From: a virus
Direction: 5' to 3' (one strand)
Length of the DNA stretch: 37,836 nucleotides
Virus record (IMG/VR): IMGVR_UViG_3300045999_004797
Coordinates: 1-37,836 of that record
A program made the translations under genes and the position numbers. The notes beneath the pieces are model-generated. The model searched no databases and was not told where the DNA came from. It worked only from the letters and a program-made list of their open reading frames with translations. This document shows positions 16,083-25,385 of this stretch, in pieces (position 1 is the first letter of the stretch; each line of letters starts with the position of its first letter).

Positions 16083-18020
16083 ATGTCAAGAAAAAAAGAT
16101 TATCAAGAAGCTAAGGATAAGGTTGCTGCATATAAAACAGTTAAGGACCTTAAAAAACAAGAGGCACTTAAAAAAAAACAAGACGCCTTAGATAACTTTA
16201 ATCAAAAAAAAGAAGACCAAAAAAAACAACTTAATGAATTAAAGTCAAAAGGTAAGGAAAAATTAAATGATCTTAAAACTAACGCAAAAAATCAATTAGA
16301 GGAATTATTAGAAATCTATAAACAAGTATTACCCGATTTAGGACCATCAAATGGGTCAAGTACTTTGTCTAAAATTTTTATTGAGGCTTGTGAAAACACA
16401 AAAGTAAGAATACTGGACATCCTTATTGAAGAGATGGTATCAAGTATCGGATGTTCTGAGGAACAAAACTATCCAACAAATGTACCGATTTACATCAAGG
16501 TCAATCAAACCGACCTTTTTAATATCTTAAAAGATGGTCCTGACGGGGGGTTCTCTAAGTTTTTTTACGAAAAAAAAGAAACACAAAATGGGACTATACC
16601 GTACTCAATGAATAGAGAACTTTTTAAAAGATTACAATCCTCACAATCATTTTTACAAGAATACGGTCAAAAATACATTGGGTCGTCAGGAAGAGAATTA
16701 TTTGACGTTCAATATGTACAATCATATGTTGATTCTTTAGGGGCAAATCAGGTAGGTGATTTTTTTAAAGTGACAATGTCAACACAATCTAATGGTGGTA
16801 TTTCTATTACTACATTTTTATATGACTATTTTACATCAATTGAACTTTTTAATATTGAAGATATTGGAACTAATTTGTTAAATTTTTTGACGGGAGCCCT
16901 TAGTTTTTCTTTGGGGTCATCAAAAGAAGAGTTAACACAAAACGAAAAGTTTTTTAGAATACTATTAAGAATAATGGGATTATGTTTTGACCCAACAAAA
17001 CGAATTGATGTTGGAGGTAACGCTAAGGTTCCTGATGTTGAGATTATTGATGATTCGTTTTTTGATGTTACAAACCAAGAACTTAGAATTATTGAAAATA
17101 AAGTAGATTTAACAGTAAATGGGTTAGTAACGTTTGAGGATTGTAATAATGTGAACTTACCAGTTAACCCTAACGCAACTGCAAACATATTAAATGAAAT
17201 AATAAATGAAAATTCAAAGGAGAAAAAAATAAAATCTTTATTGGACGGTATAAATAACCTTTCAAATGACCCAAAATGGAAATCTCTTATTTCCCCTGAG
17301 GTTAAAATTGATGGGGCACTTTTAACAGAGTTGATAAAAAACCTACCATCCATTTTAGTTAAATCAATTCTTTCACCAAAAGTTATGTTTGGATTTTTAG
17401 TTATGGTAAAATCTATATCTAGTAACATTACTTTAGCATATACTAATTTAACTGAGTTTATGAAAACCTTTAAAAAATTTGTTGTTAATTTTATGAGAAG
17501 AATATTTTCAATATTTATTGAGGAGATTTTTAATATAATAAAAAAGAATATAAAACTCCTTGTTGAAAGTTTACTTTTAGATATTATTAATGAAGCAAAA
17601 ACAAAAAGACTTAGAATGTATGCCACAATAATATACATCCTAACCCAATTGGTTAACGCATTTATTGATTTTAGAAATTGTAAAAGTGTGATTGATGAAA
17701 TATTAAAACTCTTAAACTTAGGGTTGTCAAACTTAAATGTTGGGTTACCTTTATTTGCCTTAGCTGCTAGTGACTTATTAGGTGGGGTTTCAGATACTAG
17801 AGCAATTGCAAATACCATTTTAAATCTACAAAAATTAGGATTACCCACAGGTGATAATGGTGATGGTTCTCCTAATCTAATGAATTTTGCAATGTCTTCA
17901 GTTATTAAAGGTCAAAACCAAGAAATTGCGGAAAACGGTAAAGTTCAAGTTTATATACCACCATTAAGTGTGACACCTGGAGGTACTATTCCAGCTAAGG
18001 GTGTTGGTAAATTTATATAA
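16083..18020 (+). CDS. Large probable virion structural protein (baseplate/tail region), unknown family
   Basis: The protein has 645 residues. Residues 1-80 are a Lys/Gln/Glu-rich coiled coil. The middle, about 90-420, is a mixed globular region. From about 430 to 600 there are several long hydrophobic or amphipathic helices ('LVKSILSPKVMFGFLVMVK', 'FMRRIFSIFIEEIFNIIKK', 'LRMYATIIYILTQLVNAFI', 'LNVGLPLFALAASDLLGG'). The C-terminus is Gly/Pro-rich ('IPPLSVTPGGTIPAKGVGKF'). I do not recognise the family. Its size and position before the OB-fold baseplate gene suggest a baseplate or tail-associated protein, and the hydrophobic helices could meet the host membrane during infection. That role is inference. 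Confidence 0.7.
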   Translation: MSRKKDYQEAKDKVAAYKTVKDLKKQEALKKKQDALDNFNQKKEDQKKQLNELKSKGKEKLNDLKTNAKNQLEELLEIYKQVLPDLGPSNGSSTLSKIFIEACENTKVRILDILIEEMVSSIGCSEEQNYPTNVPIYIKVNQTDLFNILKDGPDGGFSKFFYEKKETQNGTIPYSMNRELFKRLQSSQSFLQEYGQKYIGSSGRELFDVQYVQSYVDSLGANQVGDFFKVTMSTQSNGGISITTFLYDYFTSIELFNIEDIGTNLLNFLTGALSFSLGSSKEELTQNEKFFRILLRIMGLCFDPTKRIDVGGNAKVPDVEIIDDSFFDVTNQELRIIENKVDLTVNGLVTFEDCNNVNLPVNPNATANILNEIINENSKEKKIKSLLDGINNLSNDPKWKSLISPEVKIDGALLTELIKNLPSILVKSILSPKVMFGFLVMVKSISSNITLAYTNLTEFMKTFKKFVVNFMRRIFSIFIEEIFNIIKKNIKLLVESLLLDIINEAKTKRLRMYATIIYILTQLVNAFIDFRNCKSVIDEILKLLNLGLSNLNVGLPLFALAASDLLGGVSDTRAIANTILNLQKLGLPTGDNGDGSPNLMNFAMSSVIKGQNQEIAENGKVQVYIPPLSVTPGGTIPAKGVGKFI

Positions 18021-18021
18021 T

Positions 18022-18228
18022 ATGAAATCAGAAGAAATATTAGAGTTACTTAAAGATTATAAAAACGCATCTAATAAAGAATTAACGTCTGCTTTAGAAT
18101 TTTTAGATGAAGACTTTAATAAGACGAAAGAATTAATTGTAAAATTAACATATCATTTAGATTCTACAGAAAACACTTATAATAAATTATTAGAGGAGTT
18201 AAAAAAACGAATAAAAAATGCCGAATAG
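18022..18228 (+). CDS. Small helical hypothetical protein
   Basis: The ATG at 18022, one base after the previous stop, gives 68 residues. A GTG seven codons upstream lies inside the preceding gene and is rejected. The protein is almost entirely charged amphipathic helix ('EEILELLKDYKNAS', 'TYNKLLEELKKRIKNAE') and probably forms a short coiled coil. It overlaps the next gene by 11 bases. Its position between two structural genes suggests a tail/baseplate chaperone or minor component. No family is recognised. Confidence 0.65.
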   Translation: MKSEEILELLKDYKNASNKELTSALEFLDEDFNKTKELIVKLTYHLDSTENTYNKLLEELKKRIKNAE

Positions 18229-19795
18229 TATAAGTCAAACACCATCAGATTTTCCGTATGAAATGACTCAAAATTTTTATTTTGGGGAATGTTTAGGGTC
18301 CGACGATCCATTAATGTTGGGTCGCATTAGAGCAATAGCAATTGATGAAAACTACGACCAAAGGGTCGGGTCGGCAAAGAATTTTGATCCTAATGGTTCT
18401 TTTGAAAAAAACGGACCTTGGTCTGATCAAGACCCATTTATATTTTTACCATTTCTACCATACTTTATAAACCAAGTACCAAAAGTAAAAGAAAATTGTT
18501 TAATATTTTATTTTGATCGTAGAAATAGAACGGGTAATAATAAATTTTACATGATTGCCCCGTACTCATCACCAACTACAATTGAATTTGAAGATAGAAA
18601 GTCCTCAAGGACAAGACTTGCTTCAGGTAAACAAAATTCCACAAGAAGTCTACCTCCGATTAAAAATGGTGATGGTGAATATAAAAACCCATTACAAAAT
18701 AAAGGTGTGTTTGTTGAACCAATGGATATATCAATCAACGGTAGGGATACTGCCGATATGATATTAAAAAATAATGAATTAGTTTTAAGGGCGGGAAAAC
18801 ACTTACCTTTTGAAAGGGGTCAAATCCCAGTTTCAAACACTAAACGAGCATTTTTACAATTAACAAATTTTGATAAAAAAACGTCTTTTGGTGACCCAAC
18901 AGAATATAAAGTTATATCAAACGAGACTCAAAAAATAAAATACCTAATAGAATATTATTGTTTAACTCCTGAAACCCAGGCGGACGTTTTTACTGGAGGT
19001 GTTTTAATTTATGGTGTACCTGACAACCCATTTTCAAATGAAATGGACGTTAGATTTTTTGGGAATAACACTAACTACACAGGAGAAACAAATTTAATTT
19101 ATCAAAAACAATTAACCGCAATATCTGGTGTAACTAATTTTGCAAAAGAAATAAAAGATGTGTTAGTTGCATTTAAGGATAACCCTAGAGTGATTACTTC
19201 AGTTCCTGATGGTCAGCAATTCCCGTTCTTCTATAGAGGGGATAATGCGATTAGAAAAATACTAACGGATTTAACAGGTAATATTGATTATGCTAAGGTC
19301 AGTAATATGGCCAATTTAAAAGACGAAATATCAATATCTGCAACCGACTTACAAACAGGTTATGGATTAGTTTTAAATAAAAAATTAGATAACGAATTAC
19401 CATTAAAAGTATTAAAAGAAACCGTAACACCATCAACAACAGAAAAGATAGATAACACCATTGGGTTATTAGGTGCTAACCAACTATATTTTTTATCTCA
19501 TGAAACAGTTATTGAAGGTAAAAATCCAATCACACTTGAGGGTACGGTTTATGGTATTGATTATCCTAAAATTGTAGAATCAATTGAACCTAATACCTCA
19601 TCAATGGTAAGAGGTGACGAACTAATGGATTTATTACAATTAATCGTTGAATTTTTAGTTACTCACGACCACCCATATCCTCAATTACCACCGACTCCCG
19701 TATCTAAATCTTCAGGAATTTCAACACAAGAAGTCTTAACAAAAATGCAAGAAGCATATCAAAAAGTATTAAATAAAAATATTCGTATTAATTAA
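18218..19795 (+). CDS. Baseplate protein with N-terminal gp5-like OB-fold (hub/spike candidate)
   Basis: The protein has 525 residues. The segment 'FYFGECLGSDDPLMLGRIRAIAID' (key part DPLMLGRIRAI at about 30-40) matches the start of the OB domain of T4 gp5 and gpV-like spike proteins, where a 'DP...GRVRV' strand begins the barrel. Other segments such as 'ENCLIFYFDRRNRTGNNKFY' and 'DMILKNNELVLRAGK' are beta-rich. The C-terminal part has 'SMVRGDELMDLLQLIVEFL' and a Pro-rich 'HPYPQLPPTPVS' linker. No lysozyme motif is visible, so if it is a gp5 relative it lacks the enzyme domain. It probably forms part of the central baseplate that contacts the tail tube. Confidence 0.65.
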   Translation: MPNSISQTPSDFPYEMTQNFYFGECLGSDDPLMLGRIRAIAIDENYDQRVGSAKNFDPNGSFEKNGPWSDQDPFIFLPFLPYFINQVPKVKENCLIFYFDRRNRTGNNKFYMIAPYSSPTTIEFEDRKSSRTRLASGKQNSTRSLPPIKNGDGEYKNPLQNKGVFVEPMDISINGRDTADMILKNNELVLRAGKHLPFERGQIPVSNTKRAFLQLTNFDKKTSFGDPTEYKVISNETQKIKYLIEYYCLTPETQADVFTGGVLIYGVPDNPFSNEMDVRFFGNNTNYTGETNLIYQKQLTAISGVTNFAKEIKDVLVAFKDNPRVITSVPDGQQFPFFYRGDNAIRKILTDLTGNIDYAKVSNMANLKDEISISATDLQTGYGLVLNKKLDNELPLKVLKETVTPSTTEKIDNTIGLLGANQLYFLSHETVIEGKNPITLEGTVYGIDYPKIVESIEPNTSSMVRGDELMDLLQLIVEFLVTHDHPYPQLPPTPVSKSSGISTQEVLTKMQEAYQKVLNKNIRIN

Positions 19796-19804
19796 GTATT
19801 TATA
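19796..19804 (+). promoter_or_regulatory. GTATTTATA motif before the 19818 gene
   Basis: GTATTTATA begins right after the stop of the OB-fold gene and ends 13 bases before the ATG at 19818. It differs from ATATTTATA in the first base only and has the same orientation as the gene. Confidence 0.45.
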
Positions 19805-19817
19805 TATAAAAACGAAA

Positions 19818-21299
19818 ATGTCTATATATAGATCTTACTTTAACAAGTCAACAACATTATTATATAATTCATACACAAACACAGCAAGAAACCCTGTAGT
19901 AGAATTATTTTTTGGTAGATTAGAAAATGTAGGTGTACCATACGGATTTAGTAGGTATATCTTTGATTTAGATTTAAATAATCTACAAGATAAAGTTCAA
20001 GAAGGATATATCTCAACAGGATGTACTGGATTTTCAGGAATCACTCACACATTAAGAATGACTAATACTTCATTCTTTGATAAAGATTTATTAAATGATA
20101 AGACATCTCAAGGAAGAAGAAGAGCAACATCATTTGATTTGATTCTCTATAGAATACCAAAAACTTCAGGCTCAACAGGAAGTATCCAAACTTGGGACAG
20201 TGGTGTTGGTTATGATTATTATGATTTTGGAATTACAAATTTAAATGACAGGGCATTCTCATTAAGACCGACAAATTGGTATGAAAGAACTACAATTAGT
20301 GGATGGTCAACTAATGGAATATATAGTAATACTAATAGTGTTACAGGTCTTGGGGTTAATTATTCAGCACTTACTATTGTTGACACCCAACACTTTGAAT
20401 TTGGTGATGAGGATATTGAATTTAATATGACAAATGAAATTAATGGTATATTAAATGGTTCAATAACGGGGGTCACAGGTTGGGGAGTTTCTTACTACCC
20501 GCAATTAGAAAACATTACAGGTTTAACTGAAAACTATTCGGTTGGGTTCTTTTCTCCACATACTCAAACATTTTATGAACCATTTTTAGAAACAAATTAT
20601 AACGATTTAATAACTGATGATAGAAATAATTTCTATTCGGGAAATAATAATGACTTATATCTTTATGTTTATGAAAATGGAAATGCTGTTTCATTAAATG
20701 CGAATCCTACTGTTGATATATTAGATAGTTCTGGAGACGTTTTAACAGGGTTCACAGGTCTTTCCACCTGTTTGGTAACAAAAGGTGTTTATAAAGTAAC
20801 TATTAGTGGCTTAACAGGAACAACAGTCCCTTGTTTATATTATGACATATGGAAAGGATTATCAATTAATGGAGTATCTATTGATAATCAAGAAAACGAA
20901 TTTGTATTACTTAAAAAAAATGGTAACATCACAATAGGCACAACAACTGAAACCCCAAAACTTTATGGGTTTGGGTTTAATGGTATAAAACAAAATGAAA
21001 AAATATTAAATACTGATGTTAGAAAAGTTAACGTCACAATAAAACAAGCATACACAGCAAGTCAACCACTTAATAATGTTGATGCATATTATAGAATATA
21101 TGTTAAAGAAGGTGGAAGTACTGAAGTACAAGTACAAGATTGGACAAAAATAAATAAAACCACTGATGGGTATTATTTCATATTTGATACAACAGATAAA
21201 ATACCAAACGAATACTTTATTGACTTAAAAGTGGTTTCAGATAGAAACATTGACACGTATAAACGGGAATTGCAGTTCCAAATAGTTAATAAAAAATAA
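19818..21299 (+). CDS. Probable tail fibre / virion surface protein, beta-rich
   Basis: This 493-residue protein is rich in Thr, Ser, Gly, Asn and Tyr and poor in charged helices. The start 'MSIYRSYFNKSTTLLYNSYTN' (first 20 residues MSIYRSYFNKSTTLLYNSYT) leads into repeated beta-strand-like segments with many 'TGxTG' turns. About 370-490 looks like an immunoglobulin-like or fibronectin-like domain ('VDAYYRIYVKEGGSTEVQV', 'YYFIFDTTDKIPNEYFIDLKV'). No signal peptide or transmembrane segment is present. The composition and its place after the baseplate gene suit an exposed tail or fibre protein. The stop overlaps the next start (TAATG). Family not recognised. Confidence 0.6.
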   Translation: MSIYRSYFNKSTTLLYNSYTNTARNPVVELFFGRLENVGVPYGFSRYIFDLDLNNLQDKVQEGYISTGCTGFSGITHTLRMTNTSFFDKDLLNDKTSQGRRRATSFDLILYRIPKTSGSTGSIQTWDSGVGYDYYDFGITNLNDRAFSLRPTNWYERTTISGWSTNGIYSNTNSVTGLGVNYSALTIVDTQHFEFGDEDIEFNMTNEINGILNGSITGVTGWGVSYYPQLENITGLTENYSVGFFSPHTQTFYEPFLETNYNDLITDDRNNFYSGNNNDLYLYVYENGNAVSLNANPTVDILDSSGDVLTGFTGLSTCLVTKGVYKVTISGLTGTTVPCLYYDIWKGLSINGVSIDNQENEFVLLKKNGNITIGTTTETPKLYGFGFNGIKQNEKILNTDVRKVNVTIKQAYTASQPLNNVDAYYRIYVKEGGSTEVQVQDWTKINKTTDGYYFIFDTTDKIPNEYFIDLKVVSDRNIDTYKRELQFQIVNKK

Positions 21300-23344
21300 T
21301 GTCAGCAACAACAAAATTTTTGTATAAGGGGTGCGAAACAGGTGCACCTACATTAGGGGGATACGCTATTGATCCCATGTCTGCAATAACTTCGGGAACT
21401 ACATATGTTAGTAATAATAAGTGTTTTGAAATATTATCAGTTGATGGTTACGGTACCTTAATTCCCGCTACTATTACATTTGATACGGGACCATTTACTG
21501 ATTGTAGAGAATGTTATGGGTCAATTTTTGATTATGCTGCTGCAGTAGATTGTATTAATGAGGATACATATTATTTTGAATTTAGTGGATTTACTGGAGG
21601 CACTCCATTACTTGGTGAAGTTTATTTTATTGAAACTATTGACGGGGGGGAAATTCAATATAACTGTTTTCAAATGAAAAGTTATGGTAATTACGATCCA
21701 GAAAACCCCGTAGATTATACTAACATTATATCTACAACGTTATCAACAGACTGCACGGATTGTTTAAATTCATCGTTTTTAATTTATGACGTTACCCCTT
21801 GCTTGGGGTCGTCAACCGAATATGTTGGTTTATCAAGTACCAGTTATTCAGGACATTTAATATCATTTGTTGATTCGTTAGGGGACCAACGTTGTGGAAC
21901 TGTGGGTCTTGCACCTGTAATTGCGCCACAAACAGTCACATTTATTTCGGATTATGGATTATATAATGAAAACTGCGATGAATGTAATTCACAAGTTGCT
22001 GAACAAAGAATATTAACAAACTGTCTAACAGGTGATGAAGTAATTGTTTGGAATTCATTATTTTTTAATGGTGGAGAGACATCTAATCTTTCATCCTCAG
22101 ACGGGTGTTTTAGTGTTGGTAATATTGTAACAGGACAAACTGTAGATATTAATGAGTTTTTAAATTTTGACCCGCAACCAAGTTGTGCTGAATGTATAGA
22201 ATGTAATGGTATACAATATAATTATACAACTTGTAATGGTACTGGACCAATTGCGTTCATAAGTTATTCTTATACCGGAACATCTTTTTTAACTGATGGT
22301 GATTATACTTTAACGGGAGAAACCAACGGGGGTGGTTTGTATGGTCAAATTAATGTAAGAGTCGTATCTAACACAATTGCTGATGTTACATTAAGTAACC
22401 AAGGAATTTCCTACTCAGGTAGTGATACTATAACAATTTTAGGTTCAGACATAACGGGAGGGTCTTCTCCTGATGACGATATTATCGTCAATGTTGATAA
22501 TGTTAATAATACAGGGTTAATTTTATCTTATCAATATTTAGAAAATCCTGTAGGTACTATTTTTTATTATCCACCATTTAACGAATGTTGTGAAATTACA
22601 GGTTTTGAACCACCAACTGACTATAAAGAGGTAGTTTCAAGTTTAGAGACGTTTGATACTTGTTTAGATTGTCTATCACCAACATACCATTATGTTTGGT
22701 ACGGTACTGACTGTGATGGAATTTTGGGTGATATTGCAGTAACAACTACAGTTGGGTTTGGTGTTGGAGATTTTGTTAAAATAAAAAACGGTAATTCTGA
22801 TTATCTCTGTGTTGAATTAGTTGATGTGTATGACTACGGTCTTTACGGACCTTTAGACTCATATAATAGTTTAACTACAGAATCTTATTCTAATTGTGAT
22901 GAGTGTAATTCTACTGTTAGAATTGGTGTATCAGTTTTATCTTGTGAAACAAATGAAGCATCTTATGTTAATATACCATTAAATACTTGGTATGCAGTTG
23001 CTGCCCATACTGAATTTGAGGGATTAATAATATCCGACTACCAAGGAAATTGTTATAGAGTTATTAATACTTGTCCAATTGGTGTTAATGGTAATAATTT
23101 AGACGTACAACACATTTTTACAAGTTGTTCGGTATGTTATGACTTTTATCATCCGATTATTCACGTAAACCAATATTATGAGACAGTTATTGTTGGGTAC
23201 GTTCCAGGTTCAGGGGACACTATAGGTAATATTGTAACATTTAATACTCCACACCCAATATGGACGGACGGTAACGACACACGAAGAACTTTAATACAAG
23301 ATAACGCAATAACCTTAGGTGGGTTTAATGGATTAAATAATTAA
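21299..23344 (+). CDS. Cysteine-rich repeat protein, probable receptor-binding or virion surface protein
   Basis: The 681-residue protein carries CxxC pairs at about residues 69, 152, 226, 296, 455, 533 and 610. Spacings of 70-83 residues, with one double interval (296 to 455), suggest seven or eight tandem modules of about 77 residues. A typical module end is 'NCDECNS', 'DCTDCLN' or 'TCLDCLS', often preceded by 'YGLY...' and followed about 10-15 residues later by another Cys. Residues about 320-410 hold a different beta-rich Gly/Asp segment of the 'GxxYSGSDTITILG' type common in phage fibre proteins. It probably extends from the virion as a multi-domain adhesin. The CxxC pairs could bind metal or form disulfides. 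Family not named. Confidence 0.6.
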   Translation: MSATTKFLYKGCETGAPTLGGYAIDPMSAITSGTTYVSNNKCFEILSVDGYGTLIPATITFDTGPFTDCRECYGSIFDYAAAVDCINEDTYYFEFSGFTGGTPLLGEVYFIETIDGGEIQYNCFQMKSYGNYDPENPVDYTNIISTTLSTDCTDCLNSSFLIYDVTPCLGSSTEYVGLSSTSYSGHLISFVDSLGDQRCGTVGLAPVIAPQTVTFISDYGLYNENCDECNSQVAEQRILTNCLTGDEVIVWNSLFFNGGETSNLSSSDGCFSVGNIVTGQTVDINEFLNFDPQPSCAECIECNGIQYNYTTCNGTGPIAFISYSYTGTSFLTDGDYTLTGETNGGGLYGQINVRVVSNTIADVTLSNQGISYSGSDTITILGSDITGGSSPDDDIIVNVDNVNNTGLILSYQYLENPVGTIFYYPPFNECCEITGFEPPTDYKEVVSSLETFDTCLDCLSPTYHYVWYGTDCDGILGDIAVTTTVGFGVGDFVKIKNGNSDYLCVELVDVYDYGLYGPLDSYNSLTTESYSNCDECNSTVRIGVSVLSCETNEASYVNIPLNTWYAVAAHTEFEGLIISDYQGNCYRVINTCPIGVNGNNLDVQHIFTSCSVCYDFYHPIIHVNQYYETVIVGYVPGSGDTIGNIVTFNTPHPIWTDGNDTRRTLIQDNAITLGGFNGLNN

Positions 23345-23349
23345 AGGAT

Positions 23350-23358
23350 ATATTTATA
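23350..23358 (+). promoter_or_regulatory. ATATTTATA motif before the 23363 gene
   Basis: Exact ATATTTATA, 5 bases after the stop of the Cys-rich gene and 4 bases before the ATG at 23363. Confidence 0.5.
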
Positions 23359-23362
23359 TAGT

Positions 23363-23896
23363 ATGAGAAATTTAGAAAGAATTATTAAAAAAGTTTTGAA
23401 AGAAGAAAATAATAACTCAAGTAGGTATATGTTTTTTTCCAACTTACAACAAATGAGAAGACAATGTGATTTGTTATTAGACTTAGACCCGTCTATGGTT
23501 GAAGATATTTTAGATAACGGTCACGATTGGGCTCAAGACCATATTGCTGAGGCAAAAAATAATATGGATCAAGTGTTTGATTTCCTGATGAATGAAACTA
23601 AAAAAAGTGGAATGGAATTGTCAATGAATATTGATGATAAAGATATGATTGGCGAAGACGATAAAGATAATGACGAAGCATTAGCAATTAGTTTACAAAA
23701 TCCAAATTTAGGGTTAGCGATGTCAAACATGAATGAGGGTAGAAAAAAAAAGAAAAATGTTGCAACAAATAAAGATTTATGGCAACAATGTTTATCTTGG
23801 GCTAAGCAACGTTACGACGTATGTCCAAGTGCTTATTGTAATGGTGCTGCGGTAAAACGATACAACTCAAAAGGGGGTAAATGGAAAAAAGAATAA
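23363..23896 (+). CDS. Possible packaged internal protein with N-terminal prohead-targeting-like peptide
   Basis: The protein has 177 residues. It starts 'MRNLERIIKKVLKEEN', a short basic amphipathic helix ending in Leu-Lys-Glu, which fits the (L/I)-x-E cleavage rule of T4-type prohead proteases. The middle is acidic and Met/Asp-rich. The C-terminus 'LWQQCLSWAKQRYDVCPSAYCNGAAVKRYNSKGGKW' (key part VCPSAYCNGAAVKRYN) resembles a small 'PSAYANG..VK' domain seen in many T4-like phage proteins. Together these suggest a capsid-internal protein. The function after injection is unknown. It stands alone between the Cys-rich gene and the HNH gene, with motifs before both. Confidence 0.6.
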   Translation: MRNLERIIKKVLKEENNNSSRYMFFSNLQQMRRQCDLLLDLDPSMVEDILDNGHDWAQDHIAEAKNNMDQVFDFLMNETKKSGMELSMNIDDKDMIGEDDKDNDEALAISLQNPNLGLAMSNMNEGRKKKKNVATNKDLWQQCLSWAKQRYDVCPSAYCNGAAVKRYNSKGGKWKKE

Positions 23897-23929
23897 TTAA
23901 TTATTTTTTATCTTTTACTGTTTATCCAT

Positions 23930-23938
23930 ATATTTATA
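23930..23938 (+). promoter_or_regulatory. ATATTTATA motif before the HNH gene
   Basis: Exact ATATTTATA ending 3 bases before the ATG at 23942, inside the 45-base gap after the 23363 gene. Confidence 0.5.
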
Positions 23939-23941
23939 TGT

Positions 23942-24430
23942 ATGGAAACACACAAAAAATGTAGTAAATGTGATGAATTAAAAAGTGTTAATGATTTTTA
24001 TCTAACACAACGAGGTAATAGGTGTAAAGAATGTATATTAAAAGTCACCAGAAGTTATAAAAGAAAAAAAAGACTTAATCCCGAACACAGAAAAACAGAA
24101 GGTCAAAAACAAAAAGAAAGAAGGGTTAGGTTGTGGCAAAACACATTACTACACGATTCAAAACATAGAAAAATTGAACATACTTTAACAATCAACGATA
24201 TTAATGAAATGTTAGAAAAACAAAACGGTTTATGTTATTGGTTTAAAATACCCTTATTACCGTCTAACAAACATAAACACCCACAACAACCATCTTTAGA
24301 TAGAATAGATAGAAATAAAGGTTATACTAAAGATAATGTGGTATTATGTTGTTACTCTGCGAATATCGGTAGAAATGAAAACGATTTAAACACTTGGTTA
24401 GAATTTATAAAATTGTTAAATATTATTTAA
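23942..24430 (+). CDS. HNH-type endonuclease, possible homing endonuclease
   Basis: The protein has 162 residues. The N-terminal zinc ribbon shows Cys7, Cys10, Cys28 and Cys31 in 'KKCSKC' and 'RGNRCKECI'. After a basic linker, 'NGLCYWFKIPL' and 'PSLDRIDRNKGYTKDNVVLCCYSAN' (key parts SLDRID, GYTKDNV and N141) form an HNH/endonuclease VII-like fold. The first catalytic position is Asp-Arg rather than Asp-His, as in some phage HNH families. Such genes are often free-standing homing endonucleases that move between phages, and its position at the strand switch fits an insertion. Its 3' end overlaps the convergent gene by 15 bases. Confidence 0.75.
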   Translation: METHKKCSKCDELKSVNDFYLTQRGNRCKECILKVTRSYKRKKRLNPEHRKTEGQKQKERRVRLWQNTLLHDSKHRKIEHTLTINDINEMLEKQNGLCYWFKIPLLPSNKHKHPQQPSLDRIDRNKGYTKDNVVLCCYSANIGRNENDLNTWLEFIKLLNII

Positions 24431-25372
24431 TAGATTTCTAACAACATCTTCTAAGGACTCATTTTGAGTCTTTTTCTTTTTTGGTTCGTAATGTGTCATT
24501 ACGGGTTTTTGTCCCTTACCTGTTTGTGTGTCTTTTTTCTCTGCAGTTCTTTTTTGTTGACACGCTGATTTTTTTGCTGAATCTGACATTTTACCAGCAA
24601 CCCCTACTGCTCTACATTTAGGATAACCCTTACTATCTGCGTCAGGTCTACCACAAGGGGGATGTTTACCGTCTACTTTTCTACATATATTAACCCATGG
24701 TCCTTTTGGCTGTTTAGATCCTTTTGGTTTCTTCTTTGTTCCAAACCAAACCGCTAAATCTTCATTAATTGTGTGTGCGTCGTGAATATCAAGATCGTAA
24801 GACCCGTCTTTATTTCTTTCCCAATGACCGACATACCCTTTAACGTTATTTTTTAATGTTTTTTGTTTTTTCTCGTGATTAAATTCCGTATCAGCAAACT
24901 CAGTAAAGGGATCTAATTCATATTTTTTCCATTTTTTTAATCCTATGGCAATTGGTCCGTTATATCCACCAGCACTTACTGCGGTAGAAATTTCATTTAA
25001 ATTGATACTATCTAAATCAACCCACTCTTTAAGTGGTACTACATTTTTATTTTTACCAGGAAATTGATTTATGGGATTACCTTCATCATCACTAATCGTT
25101 GAGTTCGGGTGATATTTAATATAGTCGGTAACTTTTTTAGCTTTTTTTTCTATTTTTTTAATTTGTTTTTTTGGTGTCTCCATTGACCCGTCATAACTAT
25201 CGTACTCTAAAAATGGTGAATCATATTTAGAAACTTTAGTGGTAAATGGTTGGTTTTGGTCTTTACCAAATTCTCTTATCCCTGGCATTAGTGGTGCAAT
25301 GTAAGAACCCCTACTTCCTGTGGAGGTAGAGGTTGCTTCACGTATAATTTTTTTAATAATATCGTCTAACAT
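24416..25372 (-). CDS. Possible packaged internal protein with targeting-like N-terminus and Cys-containing C-terminal domain
   Basis: The protein has 318 residues. It starts 'MLDDIIKKIIREATS', again a short amphipathic helix, with Ile-Arg-Glu before Ala, matching the T4 prohead protease rule (L/I)-x-E. The middle has 'KKWKKYELDPFTEFADTEF' and 'DGSYDLDIHDAHTINEDLAVWFG'. The C-terminal part 'GPWVNICRKVDGKHPPCGRPD', then 'YPKCRAVGVAGKMSDSAKK' and 'ACQQKRTAEKKD', is a compact basic Cys domain seen in other T4-like phage proteins. It closes with 'SLEDVVRNLLNNI'. A capsid-internal DNA- or protein-binding role is inferred. An ATATTTATA motif lies 4 bases before its start. Confidence 0.6.
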   Translation of the reverse strand: MLDDIIKKIIREATSTSTGSRGSYIAPLMPGIREFGKDQNQPFTTKVSKYDSPFLEYDSYDGSMETPKKQIKKIEKKAKKVTDYIKYHPNSTISDDEGNPINQFPGKNKNVVPLKEWVDLDSINLNEISTAVSAGGYNGPIAIGLKKWKKYELDPFTEFADTEFNHEKKQKTLKNNVKGYVGHWERNKDGSYDLDIHDAHTINEDLAVWFGTKKKPKGSKQPKGPWVNICRKVDGKHPPCGRPDADSKGYPKCRAVGVAGKMSDSAKKSACQQKRTAEKKDTQTGKGQKPVMTHYEPKKKKTQNESLEDVVRNLLNNI

Positions 25373-25376
25373 CTAA

Positions 25377-25385
25377 TATAAATAT
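25377..25385 (-). promoter_or_regulatory. ATATTTATA motif before the 25372 start (minus strand)
   Basis: On the minus strand this reads exactly ATATTTATA, ending 4 bases before the ATG at 25372. Its far end touches the stop codon of the upstream minus-strand gene. Confidence 0.5.

Noticed and set aside
16826-17848. Long open frame on the minus strand (about 340 codons) opposite the 645-residue structural gene
   Set aside because: It lies wholly inside a plus-strand gene with good composition, has no plausible start context or motif, and reads as a low-complexity antisense shadow.
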